DNA from: Azolla pinnata
Taxonomy: Eukaryota > Streptophyta > Polypodiopsida > Salviniales > Salviniaceae
Reading direction: 5' to 3'
Length of the DNA: 64,000 bases
Assembly: GCA_037176905.1 (NCBI GenBank)
Contig: JBBBWG010014001.1
Location: 1-64,000, forward strand
Made by a program: the position numbers and the translations under genes. Within the stretch, counting starts at the first letter, position 1, and every line of letters begins with the position of its first letter. This document shows positions 11,615 to 22,681 of this stretch, piece after piece. The notes beneath the pieces are model-generated. The model was given only the letters and a program-made list of their open reading frames with translations, made no database searches and was not told the origin of the DNA.

Positions 11615-14605
11615 ATGAAAGAAGCGGAGCATTTCGCCCTCGTGGCCTCGCTCAAGGCTTGCGGGAAGGAGAAGAACATCCACAAGGGGTTCAAGCTGCA
11701 CTCCGATGCGATCAAGAGAGGTCTGTATGATGACGATGACAAGAGCTCTTACGCAGCCAGCGCCCTCATCAGCATGTACTCCAAATGTGGTCTCCTCCGC
11801 GAAGCTCAGAATACCCTCAAAGAGCTTCGATTTCCGAGCACCGTCTCTTGGAATGCGCTCATCTCCGGATTCACCCAAATGGGTCCATGGGAGCAGGCCC
11901 TCGAGAGCTTCGAAAGGATGCGCTCCGAGTCTGTTCCGCCAAACGCCGTCACGTTCGCCTGCGTCTTGAAAGCTTGCGGCGCCATAGCCGACATCGAGAA
12001 AGGGAAGCTTGTTCATGGGCTCATCATGATCGCAGCCGGTGGGGATGAAGGAGATGATGGTTCCTTGCTGGGTAAGGATGCCGTGCTCGGCGTCGCTCTG
12101 GTCGATATGTATGTGAAATGTGGTTCGATCCGAGATGCCCAACGTGCCCACGATGAGCTCTCCGCCCGAAACGCTGTTTCGTGGTCGATTCTGGTAGCTG
12201 GATATGTCCATGCTGGGCAAGCTCACCAGGCCCTGAAATCGTACGAACAGATGCGGATCGAGGGCATCTATGCCGAATCGGGGCCCTTCTTCATCTGCAT
12301 CTTGAAGGCTTGCGGGAGCATCGCGGACCCCGACAAGGGCAAGCAAGTCCATCGCGAGATCCTGCGCAGGGAAGGCCTGCTGGAGAAGGATATCGTGCTT
12401 TGCAACGCGTTGGTGGACATGTACGCCCGATGCGGGGCTCTTCCTCAAGCGAGGGAGATCCTCCACGAGATCCGAGCTCCCAACGTCGTCTCTTGGAATG
12501 CCCTCATCGGAGGCTACGCGCGAGAGGGGCGATCCGACGAAGCATTCGCTTGCTTCGAGCGGATGCGAATCGAAGGAGCAACGTCGGACGCCGTCACGAT
12601 GCTTTGCATCTTGAAGGCTTGTAGATGGGCAGGCAAGGGAAGAGCAATCCATCAGGAGATCGTATGGAGGAGATCGATGGAGGAAGAAGGCGACGTTGCG
12701 CTGGGCAATGCGCTGGTGGATATGTATGCCAGATGCGGTCTGCTTTCCGAAGCTCGGAATGCGATCGAGCAGCTTCCGTTCCGGGATACGTTCGCTTGGA
12801 ATGCGTTGATCGCGGGGTACTGCAAGCAAGGGCAAGGCCAGGAAGCACTGACGTGCTTCGAGCGTTTGCGAAGCGAAGGGCTTCTTCATCATCATGCGGA
12901 CGAGGGCACATGCACATGCATCTTGAAGGCTTGTGGCATGGTGGGGGCGATCGACGAGGGCAAACGCATCCACGGTGAGATCGTCGGCAAAGGGTTGCTA
13001 GAGGAGAACGATCTGATCGGCGCCGCTCTGGTCGATATGTATGTGAAGTGCGGCGATCTGGCCACGGCCGAGCAAGTGCTGGAAGGCCTTCCGATGCGGA
13101 ATGTGGTCAGCTGGTGCTCTCTCGTCTCGGGCTGCATCGACCGCGGAGAGGATCGGAGGGCGCTCGACATGTTTGAATCGATGCAGAACGAGGGCCTCTG
13201 CCCAGACGTGGTATCGTTCGCTCCGCTCTTGAAGGCCTGCGGCAGGATCGGAGCTGTCGGCAGAGGTGAGCAGATTCACCGGGAGATTGTAAGCAGCGGC
13301 TGGCTAAGCCAAGATCGCGTGATCGGCAACGCCATCATCGACATGTATGCCAAATGCGGCAAGCTCCGAAAAGCCCACGACGTGCTGGAAGAGATCCGCA
13401 TCCGAGATCTCGTCTCGTGGAATTCGCTGATCGGTGGGTATGTTCGAGATGGGCAAGCTCGCGGAGCCGTGGGCTGTTTTGAGCTGATGTTGTGCGAGGG
13501 AATTCTGCCGAACGTGGTCACTTTTATCTGCATCTTGCAAGCATGCGGCGAACTGGGAGCCGTGGAAGAAGGCGAGCTCATCCACTCCGAGATCGTGAAG
13601 AGACGTCTGTTGGAGCAGGACATCGTGCTCGCAAACGCTCTGCTGCACATGTATGTCGAATGCGGCATGCTTTCGAGCGCGGAGCGAGTGTTCGAAGCTC
13701 TCCATGGGAGCAGAGACATTGCTTCTTGGAACGCGATGCTGGCGGCGTTCGCCCGCGAGCCCGAGCACGGGCTGGAAGCGCTGGAGTGTTTCGAATGCTT
13801 GCAGAAGAGCCGATCGCACCTCTGCGCAGATTCCATCACTCTGAGCTGCATCTTGAAGGCGTGTGGAAGCATCGGAGCCGCGGAGAAGGGCATGCGAATC
13901 CATGGCGAGATCGCGAGCAGGGGCTTCCTAGACAGAGACGACAACGCGATCGGCAATGCGCTGATCGATATGTATGCCAAGTGCGGCATGCTGGCCAATG
14001 CGGCGGTAGTGATGGCGGGGCTTCCGATTCGAGACAGAGCTTGTTGGAATGCCATGATCGGCGGGTATGCCCAGCAAGGCCGAGGCCACGAAGCTCTCGA
14101 ATGCTTCGGAGAGATGCAGCAGCAGGGCAAGATATCGCCGGATGAAGTCACGTTCCTCGCGCTTCTGAGCGCGTTCAGTCATTCGGGCCTGATGAACGAG
14201 GCTCGGATTCTCTACGAAAATACGATGAAACCCCACAATCTTGTGCCCCATGCTGCTGAGCTCTGCACTTGCATGGTGACGGTGCTGGGATACGCTGGCT
14301 GTTTCGAGCAAGCAATGTCGATCGTTCGGTCTACTTCATCGCGTTGTTACATCACGGCGTGGCTCGCGGTGCTAGGTGCTTGTCAGAAATGGGGTAATGT
14401 GGAGCTTGGGAAGCTGGCCTTCGATCGAGCGATAGAGCTGGATCGCAGCTGCGCCCCTGCGTATGCGCTCATGGCGCAGGTCTTCGCATCTGCGCATACG
14501 CCAAGCAACAAAGATCGCCAAATACGCATGCAAAGCGCGAGAGAGATCGTCTGCGGATCGAGGGAGAAACATGGAGCTGAATCAACACAGGAATTGAGCT
14601 GGTGA
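11615..14605 (+). CDS. PLS-class pentatricopeptide repeat (PPR) protein, E-type tail, intronless
   Basis: A single uninterrupted frame of 996 aa. PPR proteins bind organellar RNA with one base per repeat, and PLS proteins usually guide C-to-U editing. About eight P-L-S triads run from residue 1 to about 850. Each carries ILKACG, IHxEI, ALVDMYxKCG and VSWNALIxGY variants. The tail has the E-type block (TFLALLSAFSHSGL, AWLAVLGACQKWGNVELGKL, AIELD) and stops without a DYW deaminase domain, so any editing would need a partner in trans. The first residues (MKEAEHFALVASLKACG) already lie in a repeat and no transit peptide is visible. The true start may therefore be in an upstream exon, or the copy is N-terminally incomplete. 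Coding sequence is GC-rich compared with the flanks. Confidence 0.93.
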   Translation: MKEAEHFALVASLKACGKEKNIHKGFKLHSDAIKRGLYDDDDKSSYAASALISMYSKCGLLREAQNTLKELRFPSTVSWNALISGFTQMGPWEQALESFERMRSESVPPNAVTFACVLKACGAIADIEKGKLVHGLIMIAAGGDEGDDGSLLGKDAVLGVALVDMYVKCGSIRDAQRAHDELSARNAVSWSILVAGYVHAGQAHQALKSYEQMRIEGIYAESGPFFICILKACGSIADPDKGKQVHREILRREGLLEKDIVLCNALVDMYARCGALPQAREILHEIRAPNVVSWNALIGGYAREGRSDEAFACFERMRIEGATSDAVTMLCILKACRWAGKGRAIHQEIVWRRSMEEEGDVALGNALVDMYARCGLLSEARNAIEQLPFRDTFAWNALIAGYCKQGQGQEALTCFERLRSEGLLHHHADEGTCTCILKACGMVGAIDEGKRIHGEIVGKGLLEENDLIGAALVDMYVKCGDLATAEQVLEGLPMRNVVSWCSLVSGCIDRGEDRRALDMFESMQNEGLCPDVVSFAPLLKACGRIGAVGRGEQIHREIVSSGWLSQDRVIGNAIIDMYAKCGKLRKAHDVLEEIRIRDLVSWNSLIGGYVRDGQARGAVGCFELMLCEGILPNVVTFICILQACGELGAVEEGELIHSEIVKRRLLEQDIVLANALLHMYVECGMLSSAERVFEALHGSRDIASWNAMLAAFAREPEHGLEALECFECLQKSRSHLCADSITLSCILKACGSIGAAEKGMRIHGEIASRGFLDRDDNAIGNALIDMYAKCGMLANAAVVMAGLPIRDRACWNAMIGGYAQQGRGHEALECFGEMQQQGKISPDEVTFLALLSAFSHSGLMNEARILYENTMKPHNLVPHAAELCTCMVTVLGYAGCFEQAMSIVRSTSSRCYITAWLAVLGACQKWGNVELGKLAFDRAIELDRSCAPAYALMAQVFASAHTPSNKDRQIRMQSAREIVCGSREKHGAESTQELSW

Positions 14606-15444
14606 TTTGAATGGAAGATGTCGATACAGGAGGAATCGACGCTCGCGTTTCATTCGCCTGTGCCATCACCATAGCCACTCGAGCTCCAGGAAGAACATAT
14701 CTCCCCCAAAGCTACACAAGGTACAACAACATCTCTGTGTCCCTTCAAATTACACACACACAAGATCTCTACACAAGGTACAAGAGGAATTATACCTGCA
14801 TGCAATTAATTAGTCACACACAGTGTACACTGTTTCCGATGTTGTTTTTAGTCAAATTGAGAATTTGTTGATCATATACATATGGCCAGTGATGATCTCG
14901 AGCTCATTATCGACATTTCTGGTTGGAATGTTTCCATGGCCTGAAGCCAAATACCCAATGTTCTCGTCAACGATCATCCAGAAGAAAAATCAAAGGAGGA
15001 CATCATGGTTATAGAATGTCAAGGAGGCTGTTGTGGGCATAGAAAAGTCTGCTCAAATTATAACAGGTGAGAAATCCACCCACCGTATCATCATCAGAGC
15101 CCAGAAAGATATCATCTCAATCATCAGGGAACTCGAGAAAACAAACAAAAACAAAAAGAGCATCTAACATATCCAGTTATTCCAAATTTGAAGAGCAAAC
15201 CCAAATTACTGTTGAACAAAGTTACTGCAGTACAGGAATACATGCCACCATCATTCGCCAAACATGTGCTCCGCGAACATATTCGCCCGACTATCATCGA
15301 CAAAGGGAACCAAGCAATCACTGAATTGAGAACTTGGATCAATCTTATTTCAATGAGTAGCTCTATGTACATAGTGAAACAAGCATTTCACATAACTGTC
15401 TCACCCCTTGATCTTTTATTATCCATAGCAATGATGCGAGAGAT
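14606..15444. other. Intergenic, 3' ends of PPR and SGF11 genes
   Basis: The two genes converge here. The stretch holds a small duplicated block (ctacacaaggtacaa near 14713 and 14770). I see no coding exon and no recognisable element; it likely contains both 3' UTRs. Confidence 0.4.
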
Positions 15445-16822
15445 CTAGCTGCCAGTTTTCCTTGAGCTCTCTGTCATGCCCCGTGTTTTCCTAGGCAAAA
15501 CCTCAGGGTTGCTCTTCCTGGTGGTTTTCTGACTTGCCCTTCTCCCCTGAATCATCCATTTCAAAATTTGCAGTATTATTATGTGCTCAAAACCAGCTGA
15601 ATTCATTACCAACATCTATGTGTACATAACCTTTTCCGAGATAGATCAACCACTTATACACAAAAAAGCAAAGGCATGATTCAGAAAATTCATCAAAGTT
15701 TTGCTCGTGTATTGAACATGATGCAGTATACGTCATAATTTTGATCCATGTATGTATAAATCATGAAATCTACCTGCACCTAAGTCATCAACACCATATA
15801 TATCTACATAAACTGAATTTTTGCAGACTAGAATCTCAAAATGTTTCCACGGGCATACATGTTTAAACTGTATATAAATCATCAAACCAAAGTGCACATA
15901 CACTGCCATGTGCAGATCGTTGAATCTGTGTGGAAATACAATGCCCTGTGAATAGATCATCGGATCTATGTATGCGATGCTCATAAGAAATCATCGATAG
16001 ATCACTGAATTTACATGCACATAAGAAATCATATTGTCATATATCAAGAGGCCTGACGAATACATGTATCATTACAGCAATGTACATATAAGTCAATGCA
16101 AATATATCAATCGAATCTAGAAGCACATACAGAGAGACCCCCAAACAATACACAACATTCCTTGAATGAGTGTTATTGGATTACAGTGGTTATAATTCGC
16201 AGATCATCGAACCTGCGAGATGTTCTATACACATACACCATCATCTACATGCACACAAAATGCAGTAGATTGACACCAGTACTAGTTTATGTGGACACAA
16301 GAACTCAAAACAAAATGCAGTAAGAAATCGTCGCTATATATGAAACATATAACATGTCGATCAACAAAGTTACACAATTCAATTATCAAAACTATACAGA
16401 GATGAGAAAGCACAAGCATAGAGCATGTTGTAATAGTGATGCATAGCCCTATGAGGTAGCATGTCATTTGGTACCTTTCCCATGCATTTCTCGAGATGTG
16501 GGGCGAAACGACCTGCCATAACCTTTTGATGGCAATTCATACATTCGATGACTTCCTTAGCAATGGCTGGATGCTTCTGGCCAAATATATCTACTTCATC
16601 ATGATCATAATCATCTTCATTTGCACACCCTGAGATCCCTTCCTCGCCAAGCCTAGCTTCAGCACCAAACCTGTACTCTTCATCATCTTCGTTTATGTTG
16701 AGCCTTGGATCTAGCCCGAGCTTCGCCCCGCGGTGCACTTCAGATGCAATGTCAACGATTAGTGTATCCAGCAGATCCGAGAAGACAGCCTCTGCTAGCT
16801 GGAATTCGTGTACCACTTCCAT
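15445..16822 (-). CDS. SGF11: SAGA-associated factor 11 (SGF11) homologue
   Basis: Two exons, 16475-16822 and 15445-15546, join in phase 0 to a complete 149-residue protein. SGF11 belongs to the SAGA deubiquitinase module (with Ubp8/UBP22, Sgf73, Sus1/ENY2), which removes ubiquitin from histone H2B. The N-terminal helix (FSDLLDTLIVDIASEVHR, residues 14-31) matches the segment that docks onto Ubp8 and ENY2. The zinc finger at about residues 94-116 has CMNC...H...C in CMNCHQKVMAGRFAPHLEKC, near identical to plant SGF11. The basic tail (GRRASQKTTRKS) comes from the second exon, where the family has GRKAR. An acidic insert (NEDDYDHDEVD) is longer than I recall in Arabidopsis. The product should be nuclear. 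Confidence 0.92.
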
Positions 16823-16859
16823 TTGTTCACATGGGGTAGAGAGATTTCCTGCTAAACCA

Positions 16860-17090
16860 CAAAAAAAAAACTCTAATTTCTGGTGACCTCAACAGACCTA
16901 AGTCCAAGAGAAAGCATCAGGAACCCTAATTCCTGTCGGAAACCCAAAGCCCTGAAAAGCCCTAGGTCCACGGGAAAACCCTAATTTCTGGCAGACGAAC
17001 CCAAAAACCCTAAACCCATAACCCCAAGAGAAACCCGCAGAAATCCTATGCCCTGGCAGAAAACCCTAATTCTAACTACCGTCGTCACAA
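16860..17090. repeat. AACCCTAA (telo-box) cluster upstream of SGF11
   Basis: At least six degenerate copies of aaccctaa lie immediately 5' of the minus-strand SGF11 start, for example at 16923, 16978 and 17007. Telo-boxes are known promoter elements of plant housekeeping genes. Here they could equally be decayed interstitial telomeric sequence. Confidence 0.55.
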
Positions 17091-17998
17091 TCGCTGTCAC
17101 AGGCAGATAATGTAAGACATGATGTGCGACCTTCAGAGCAGAGCATGGCAGGGAAAGAAAATAAAATCAGAACCCTAAACAATCAATCTCTGACGTTCCT
17201 GTACCGCTCACATGCTCATCCACCCAGATCAATTGATTAGAAGACTGTCTCTCATTCGTGGCATATCAATGGCATTTCTGCAAGCATGGACAAATTTCCA
17301 GAGAATGTGCAAAAAGAAAAATGTGTGATCATACCGTGCCTTGGTTTGAGCTGAGATCGAGCAAAGAGAATGCGAGAACAAATTTGATGTTAAGCTTCAA
17401 GCTTGTATTGAATTCCTATCTATGTAAATGGTGAATGCTTTGAACCTATGCCTTTCTTCAAATGGAAACAAGACAGTCAAGTAAAGCCTCACCATGGCTT
17501 GTACCCAACTTTAGCTGAGGAATGTCTTGTCTCTATATATGTCTTATATCAACGATGAAGGAAAAAAAGACAATGACTGTTTATCATTGGACAATTAGGG
17601 TTTTTGAATGTGAAGAAGCCATAGCCAGCACCTCCCTAATCAAGAGATCATTCTAAGATTAGAAACGCCCCCTTCCCAGTCAGGTCAAAACACTCGCTCT
17701 ACTTCTTTTAAAACTCACAGAATTAATCCCGAAACATTACCATTAATCTCGTTAGAATATGAATGTACAAAACGCGACGAGGCCAACACCCCCACCGCCT
17801 CACCCCCAAACACCTCACACACACACACACACTATACATTATGTGATAACACTCTCATGCACAAAATTACAAGACCAATATATTGAGGGATTGCGGCAAT
17901 CGAATGCAAATCCTAGCACCCTTACCATTGCTGCAGGTAATCCTAATCCCTTAACTTAAAGCAAACATATGCTCTTACTTTTTGTTTAGCTTCAGCTA

Positions 17999-18034
<36 letters not shown>

Positions 18035-18086
18035 TGTATATCACAAATAAATACAAACTGGGACACCGTCACATGTGACCGTATCA
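17091..18086. other. Intergenic; microsatellites only
   Basis: The stretch includes a (ca)n-rich tract near 17810-17835 and a perfect (tatg)n run at about 18006-18038. No coding exon was found. Confidence 0.4.
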
Positions 18087-20081
18087 CTATTGCGGATCAT
18101 CATCTGCATCATTCCAGAGGTTTTCCAATCGGTCTTCGGTTCTTTCCTTGGAGCCTTGTCGCATCCTCTTTGGTGATGGTGGTGAGAGATCTGAAGGTGA
18201 ACACTCATGTGACTCGTCATTATCTCTTCTTGTCTTGATTGGAGGCAAGGTTTTGTCGATCCCCCATTCCTGGTGTGCATATTTCAAATTATCAGGTGAA
18301 TGAGATCCTTCCAGATCAAAACAATGATGTAAGGCCAACATATATGCATACCACGGCCTCGTCTTTCCTATCAAGCTTACTCCTGGAGGATGATTGTGCC
18401 AACTCAGGCTCCTATGCAGCATTTACGATCAGTATTAGCTAAAACTTGAGGAGATAGATCTGGAACTTTTTAAGCTAATTTGAAAATACTATATTGAGTA
18501 TCAAATCATCATACATAGTTGGGAGAAGATGAAGGAAAACAATATCATCAAGTATAAAACACAAGTATCACTAGCAGCTTTCAGTGATGAGAATTGCCTC
18601 CAAGACAAGATTGTCTTGAGGATGCTCTTAACAAAGAACATGGTAAAAAGGATGTAACAGAGCATCTTTCAGTAATTAGAATTGCCTCCCAGACAAGATT
18701 GTCTTGAGGATGTTCTTAACAATGAACATAGTAATATTGCAAGTCTAAACAAGAGTTGTATGAAACAATCTATGTGCAAAAAGACTCGATGCATACTTAC
18801 AGAGATTTTTATAAGGCCCTCAAATACAAACCTGTTCAGAGTCTCTGCCTGCTTTGGTGCTCAAGCATTCCAACCTTTCTTCTATTCGTACTTTATCATC
18901 TATTACATGCACTACCCCCTGAACATCAAATGAAAATTCTTACAAGGTTCAATCCTTGATCAAATAAATAGAAGTGTACAAGAAGTATACATTTTTCGTA
19001 ATATATAAATTTGATTCATAAAACAAAAAACATGTAAGTTCTAAGATAAGTAGAGAACCAAGCCCCAAAATTGAGGAAATACAAAAATTTGAAGAAACCA
19101 GTTAGACTAGAAATAACAGACTTGCATGTCGTCAAAATCGAGGTGTACACACAAGAAGTAAAAGATAATTTACTTCATCATAAATGGAAAAAGATGTGTC
19201 ATTGATATGTCGAATTGCCTTGTCCTAGGAGCTTTGTCTTTCTACCAAACATAATTTGATTCCTTCAATGCATTCTGCATAGGAGAGATCTTAAAATGTT
19301 GTCCCAAAAGACAAGATTTGGGAGAAACCAAACTTCCGTCGACTTCATTTGAGTAATTAATCGAACAACTTAATAATGAAATCAATCTTGATGTCCATCA
19401 ATGCAGTGAGACTAATTCCATATATTGGCTTGGGATTTTTTTTGAGAGGTATAATTCTATTACGTTCATTTCACCCGAAATACAGTTGTTGAGCATCATA
19501 GCAATTTGTGAGCAGAGGCAGAATATTTGATAATCCATTTGCAAGTGTCAAGCATCACTAAGTTTTTCTACATTTCTATATTTATACCTTCCAGCTTCAA
19601 AGGGAGTTGTGCAGTAATTGACATATTGCATCTGCAAGAGTTGAAAATCTCAAAGCTTTTCTATATTTCTATGATACCTTCCAACTTCAGAGAGAGTGTG
19701 GAGTACTTGATATTGCATTTCCAGTGTTGAGAATCCCTAGGTTTTCCTACATGTCTATAGAATGATCATGATCAGACACACACACCTCGGATGCTTCTAC
19801 CCAATCATACCAGGCCTACCTGGACTTCAAACTATTGTGACCATGTTACACCACCAATAAATATACAAGTCCCTTTAAACAAAAGAATTCAACCGTAGCA
19901 CCTACTCTGTGGTAAAGATGTAAAACAGAACGCATGTATGCTATTACACTTAGAAAAGAGTAAGAAGCACAAAATGATAATGCGTTATTGAAAGAAAAGC
20001 TAAGTGGCTATACATTTCCATTCTTTCTTGGATCAAAATTTGATTCTCCATTTGCGTAGACACTTGATGATTGTTGCATGT
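18087..20081 (-). CDS. Unrecognised multi-exon gene, hydrophilic nuclear-like protein (partial model)
   Basis: I do not recognise this gene. Three 3'-terminal exons join in phase 0 with good splice sites: 18832-18918, 18352-18411 and 18087-18269, ending in TAG. They encode VHVIDDKVRIEERLECLS (coiled-coil-like), SSSRSKLDRKDEAVEWGIDK and a Ser/Pro/Arg tail with a basic patch (PPSPKRMRQGSKERTEDR) and an acidic end (NLWNDADDDPQ). Further upstream a likely exon at about 20014-20081 (MQQSSSVYANGESNFDP) and another near 20330-20380 (SHNNGESSYVTNC) fit the same style, but their joins are not resolved. A candidate 5' UTR exon and acceptor lie near 21080-21200. The basic patch may be a nuclear localisation signal. 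Confidence is good that it is a gene and low for the full structure. Confidence 0.5.
18589..18731. repeat. 88-bp tandem duplication in an intron of the unrecognised gene
   Basis: Two copies of gaattgcctcc, then agacaagattgtcttgagga and gttcttaaca-like sequence, start at 18591 and 18679. Each includes the inverted repeat caagacaa/ttgtcttg around a 2-base centre. Confidence 0.8.
19534..19742. repeat. Three ~88-bp imperfect tandem repeats
   Basis: Units begin near 19540, 19628 and 19714. Each carries a gtt-gag-aat-ctc-like block, ttttctacatttctata and taccttccaacttca. The plus-strand translation has an LRR-like look (LQELKISK..FYISMIPSNF), but stops interrupt it and no gene can be claimed. Confidence 0.6.
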
Positions 20082-20399
20082 CTGTTAGCCAACACATCAA
20101 AATAAATCTTATTTCTATAGACATTCAGTGGAGATTAGTCTAGTAATTATATCATTTGAGGGCCATAATATTATTCATTCTCGTAATTTAATCAAGCTTC
20201 GTGAACCATGTCAAAAAATCATTTGAAGCTTATCAAAAAAGAGGTTGCATTCATACCTCCAGAATCAGAATTTATGAGTCGATTTTCATATTTGTTTACT
20301 TGACAATATTCAGCAACAACCAAGCTCTCTTCCTACAATTCGTAACATATGAACTCTCCCCATTATTGTGGCTACTGGAAACCATGTTGCAATAAGAAG

Positions 20400-21940
20400 A
20401 ATTAAAGAGAATTGCAACAGTAGCGAGAAGATTAGTAGGTCTCACCATATATATGTATCACACTTTGAAATTGTTAAGAAATCCCTTTTTTTGAAGTACT
20501 GGACGAAACGAATCTACAAAAGAAGCTCGAAATTTAATTGAAACCCTAAAGTTACCTCAAACAATCATCTGAAACCAGCATTACTTGAGATTCACATCAA
20601 GCCCTCGACTTGATTGGAATTCACTTATTATAACCCAAGACTACTTAAGAATTCGATTCAAACCTCTAATGACTTGACGCTCATTTGAAAGCCCAAATTA
20701 CCAACATTCACCTGAAATCTTCTAAGTAACTCTATTTTCACATGGGACTTAAAATTCTGTGATGGATCAAGCAAAAGCCCTACAAGTACGTAAAGTTTAC
20801 AGTGACAAGTGAACTAAGGCCGCATCCACTCGGAACCCTAAAACTACTCTGATGTGCCAATTAGACCTGAGCCCAAATGGCATTCATTATAACCCTTTTA
20901 AATATCATAACTTTCAGTCGAACCCCATGAGAGAAATGCTCTCTTACCTAGATTTCAGTGGCAGAGTTAGATTAATCAAGCTAGAAGCTACAGGAAAGGA
21001 TCTTTCCTTTTAGCTATACGAAATGTTTTCTTCGTTTGTTTCCAAAGACCTGCGATGACAGGAATGGTGGGAGACGTACCTGCAGAAAAAGAAATGGGTT
21101 AGCTGGGAATGGCAGAGGAAAGCCGTCGTCTTCCTCGCGTTTTCTGTTCACTGGAGCAGAACTTAGAAGCTTCTGCTCCGCAGATTAGGGTTCCTCACAG
21201 AGAATCCCCATTTTTTTATTTTCCTATTATTATTTTCTCTTTTTTCTTGTCGTTGATCGTATTTATTTTAATCCTTTTTCCTCGATTTTTCCTCTTTTTT
21301 TTCCTATGATTTGGATTTTTTCTCGCATTTTGTCAGCTTTAAATTGACATTTTCTACTCACCATTTTTTTCATTTTCTGCCCTTTTTTTTTAGTCTTTGA
21401 TCCGTTTTTTATTTGATCCATTTTATGCTTCTCATGAAGTTTTGTTTTTTGTTTTTTATCAATTTGTTGGTATGAATTTAATCTTCTTTTTCATATTTGT
21501 TGATTTTATTATTTTCCTATTTCAATTTTTTATGTTTAAACATCATTTTATTATATCTTCATTTTTTCTCATGTTTTTGTGTGAGACCTGAGATTGTGTA
21601 TCTCAATTTGTAGCATTTTTTATGATTATAATTAATCGGTTCGATTTTGTTATGTTTTCAAGTTCCAATCGACAACTGAGGAAGCAGAAGGATAGGCCCA
21701 GTTCCGCGCTCGATTTAGGATCAATGTTGCTGTCATTTTCTGTCTGGAATCTGACTAATTATATATGCTCTGTGTAGCATCGGCATTGCCTTGCTCGACA
21801 CGACTTCGATTTATTTGTTCTTGGAACACGATTTCGATCGAAAATCGATCGAACAACAGCACTTATGCGAATCGTTCTGGTGACGATCCCCGTTTGACAA
21901 CAACCATACTTGACGCCCTAACACCAATCGATCCAACTTT
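20400..21940. other. 5' side of the minus-strand gene and AT-rich spacer
   Basis: On the minus strand a pyrimidine tract and ctgcag|GTACGTC acceptor near 21080 suggest a 5' UTR intron. From about 21195 to 21660 the plus strand is strongly T-rich (many tttttt runs) with no gene. No repeat family was recognised. Confidence 0.35.
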
Positions 21941-21942
21941 TT

Positions 21943-22570
21943 ACTACAACAATCATCATCTAAGGTGTTAATACACACGATGTTGATGTGGGTGCAGCTA
22001 TACGGTGTGTTTTCTGGATCGGATCGAAGCCATTTTGGGATCGGATCGAAGCCATCTTTGGATTGGATTTCGAAACCATCTTTGGATTGGATCAAATGAG
22101 TTGAGCCAAGGCGCAACACTATCGATCGGGTAGAAGCTAGACATTGGCCTATTACGATCCGAATCAATTGATACAGAGCTATTGGATCATTGGCAATGCA
22201 AGCGATTCTTACTCATCTTGCATGAAGCGATTTTTCTACTACAACAATCATCATGTAAGGTGTTGATATATCCATAGCATGTTTTCTGGATCGGATCAAA
22301 GCCATCTTGGGATCAAAATCGATCCCATCATCTTGGAATCGGATCAAAGCCATCTTGGGATCAAAATCGATCCCATCATCTTGGAATCGGATCGAAGCCA
22401 TCTTTGGATTGGATCGAACGAGCTGAGCCAGGGCACGACACTAATGATCGGATTGAAGCTAGACAATGATCTATTACGATCCGAATCAATAGACACTGAC
22501 CTATTGGATCGTTGGCGATGCGGACGATTCTTGATCATCGTGCACGAAGCGATTGGATCGGATCGGATCA
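21943..22570. repeat. ~295-bp tandem duplication rich in GGATCGGATC
   Basis: Two units start at actacaacaatcatcat (21943 and 22238). Both run through gttttctggatcggatc, a cluster of gatcgaagccat and gatcccatcatcttgg sub-repeats, and end at gacct or gatct-attggatc. The second unit has an extra internal doubling (about 22305-22390). Confidence 0.8.
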
Positions 22571-22639
22571 GACTCTGATCAGACTGCAATTGCGAGCAAA
22601 CTCCGACTCGAACCGGGGATCAGATTTGCAAAAGACCAT

Positions 22640-22650
22640 TCTTTCTCGTG

Positions 22651-22681
<31 letters not shown>

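Noticed and set aside
11474-12973. 499-codon open frame on the minus strand
   Set aside because: It is the antisense shadow of the PPR gene. GC-rich, repeat-structured coding sequence keeps the opposite frame open, and the peptide shows no family.
13276-14151. 291-codon minus-strand frame
   Set aside because: It is another shadow of the PPR repeats, with no independent evidence.
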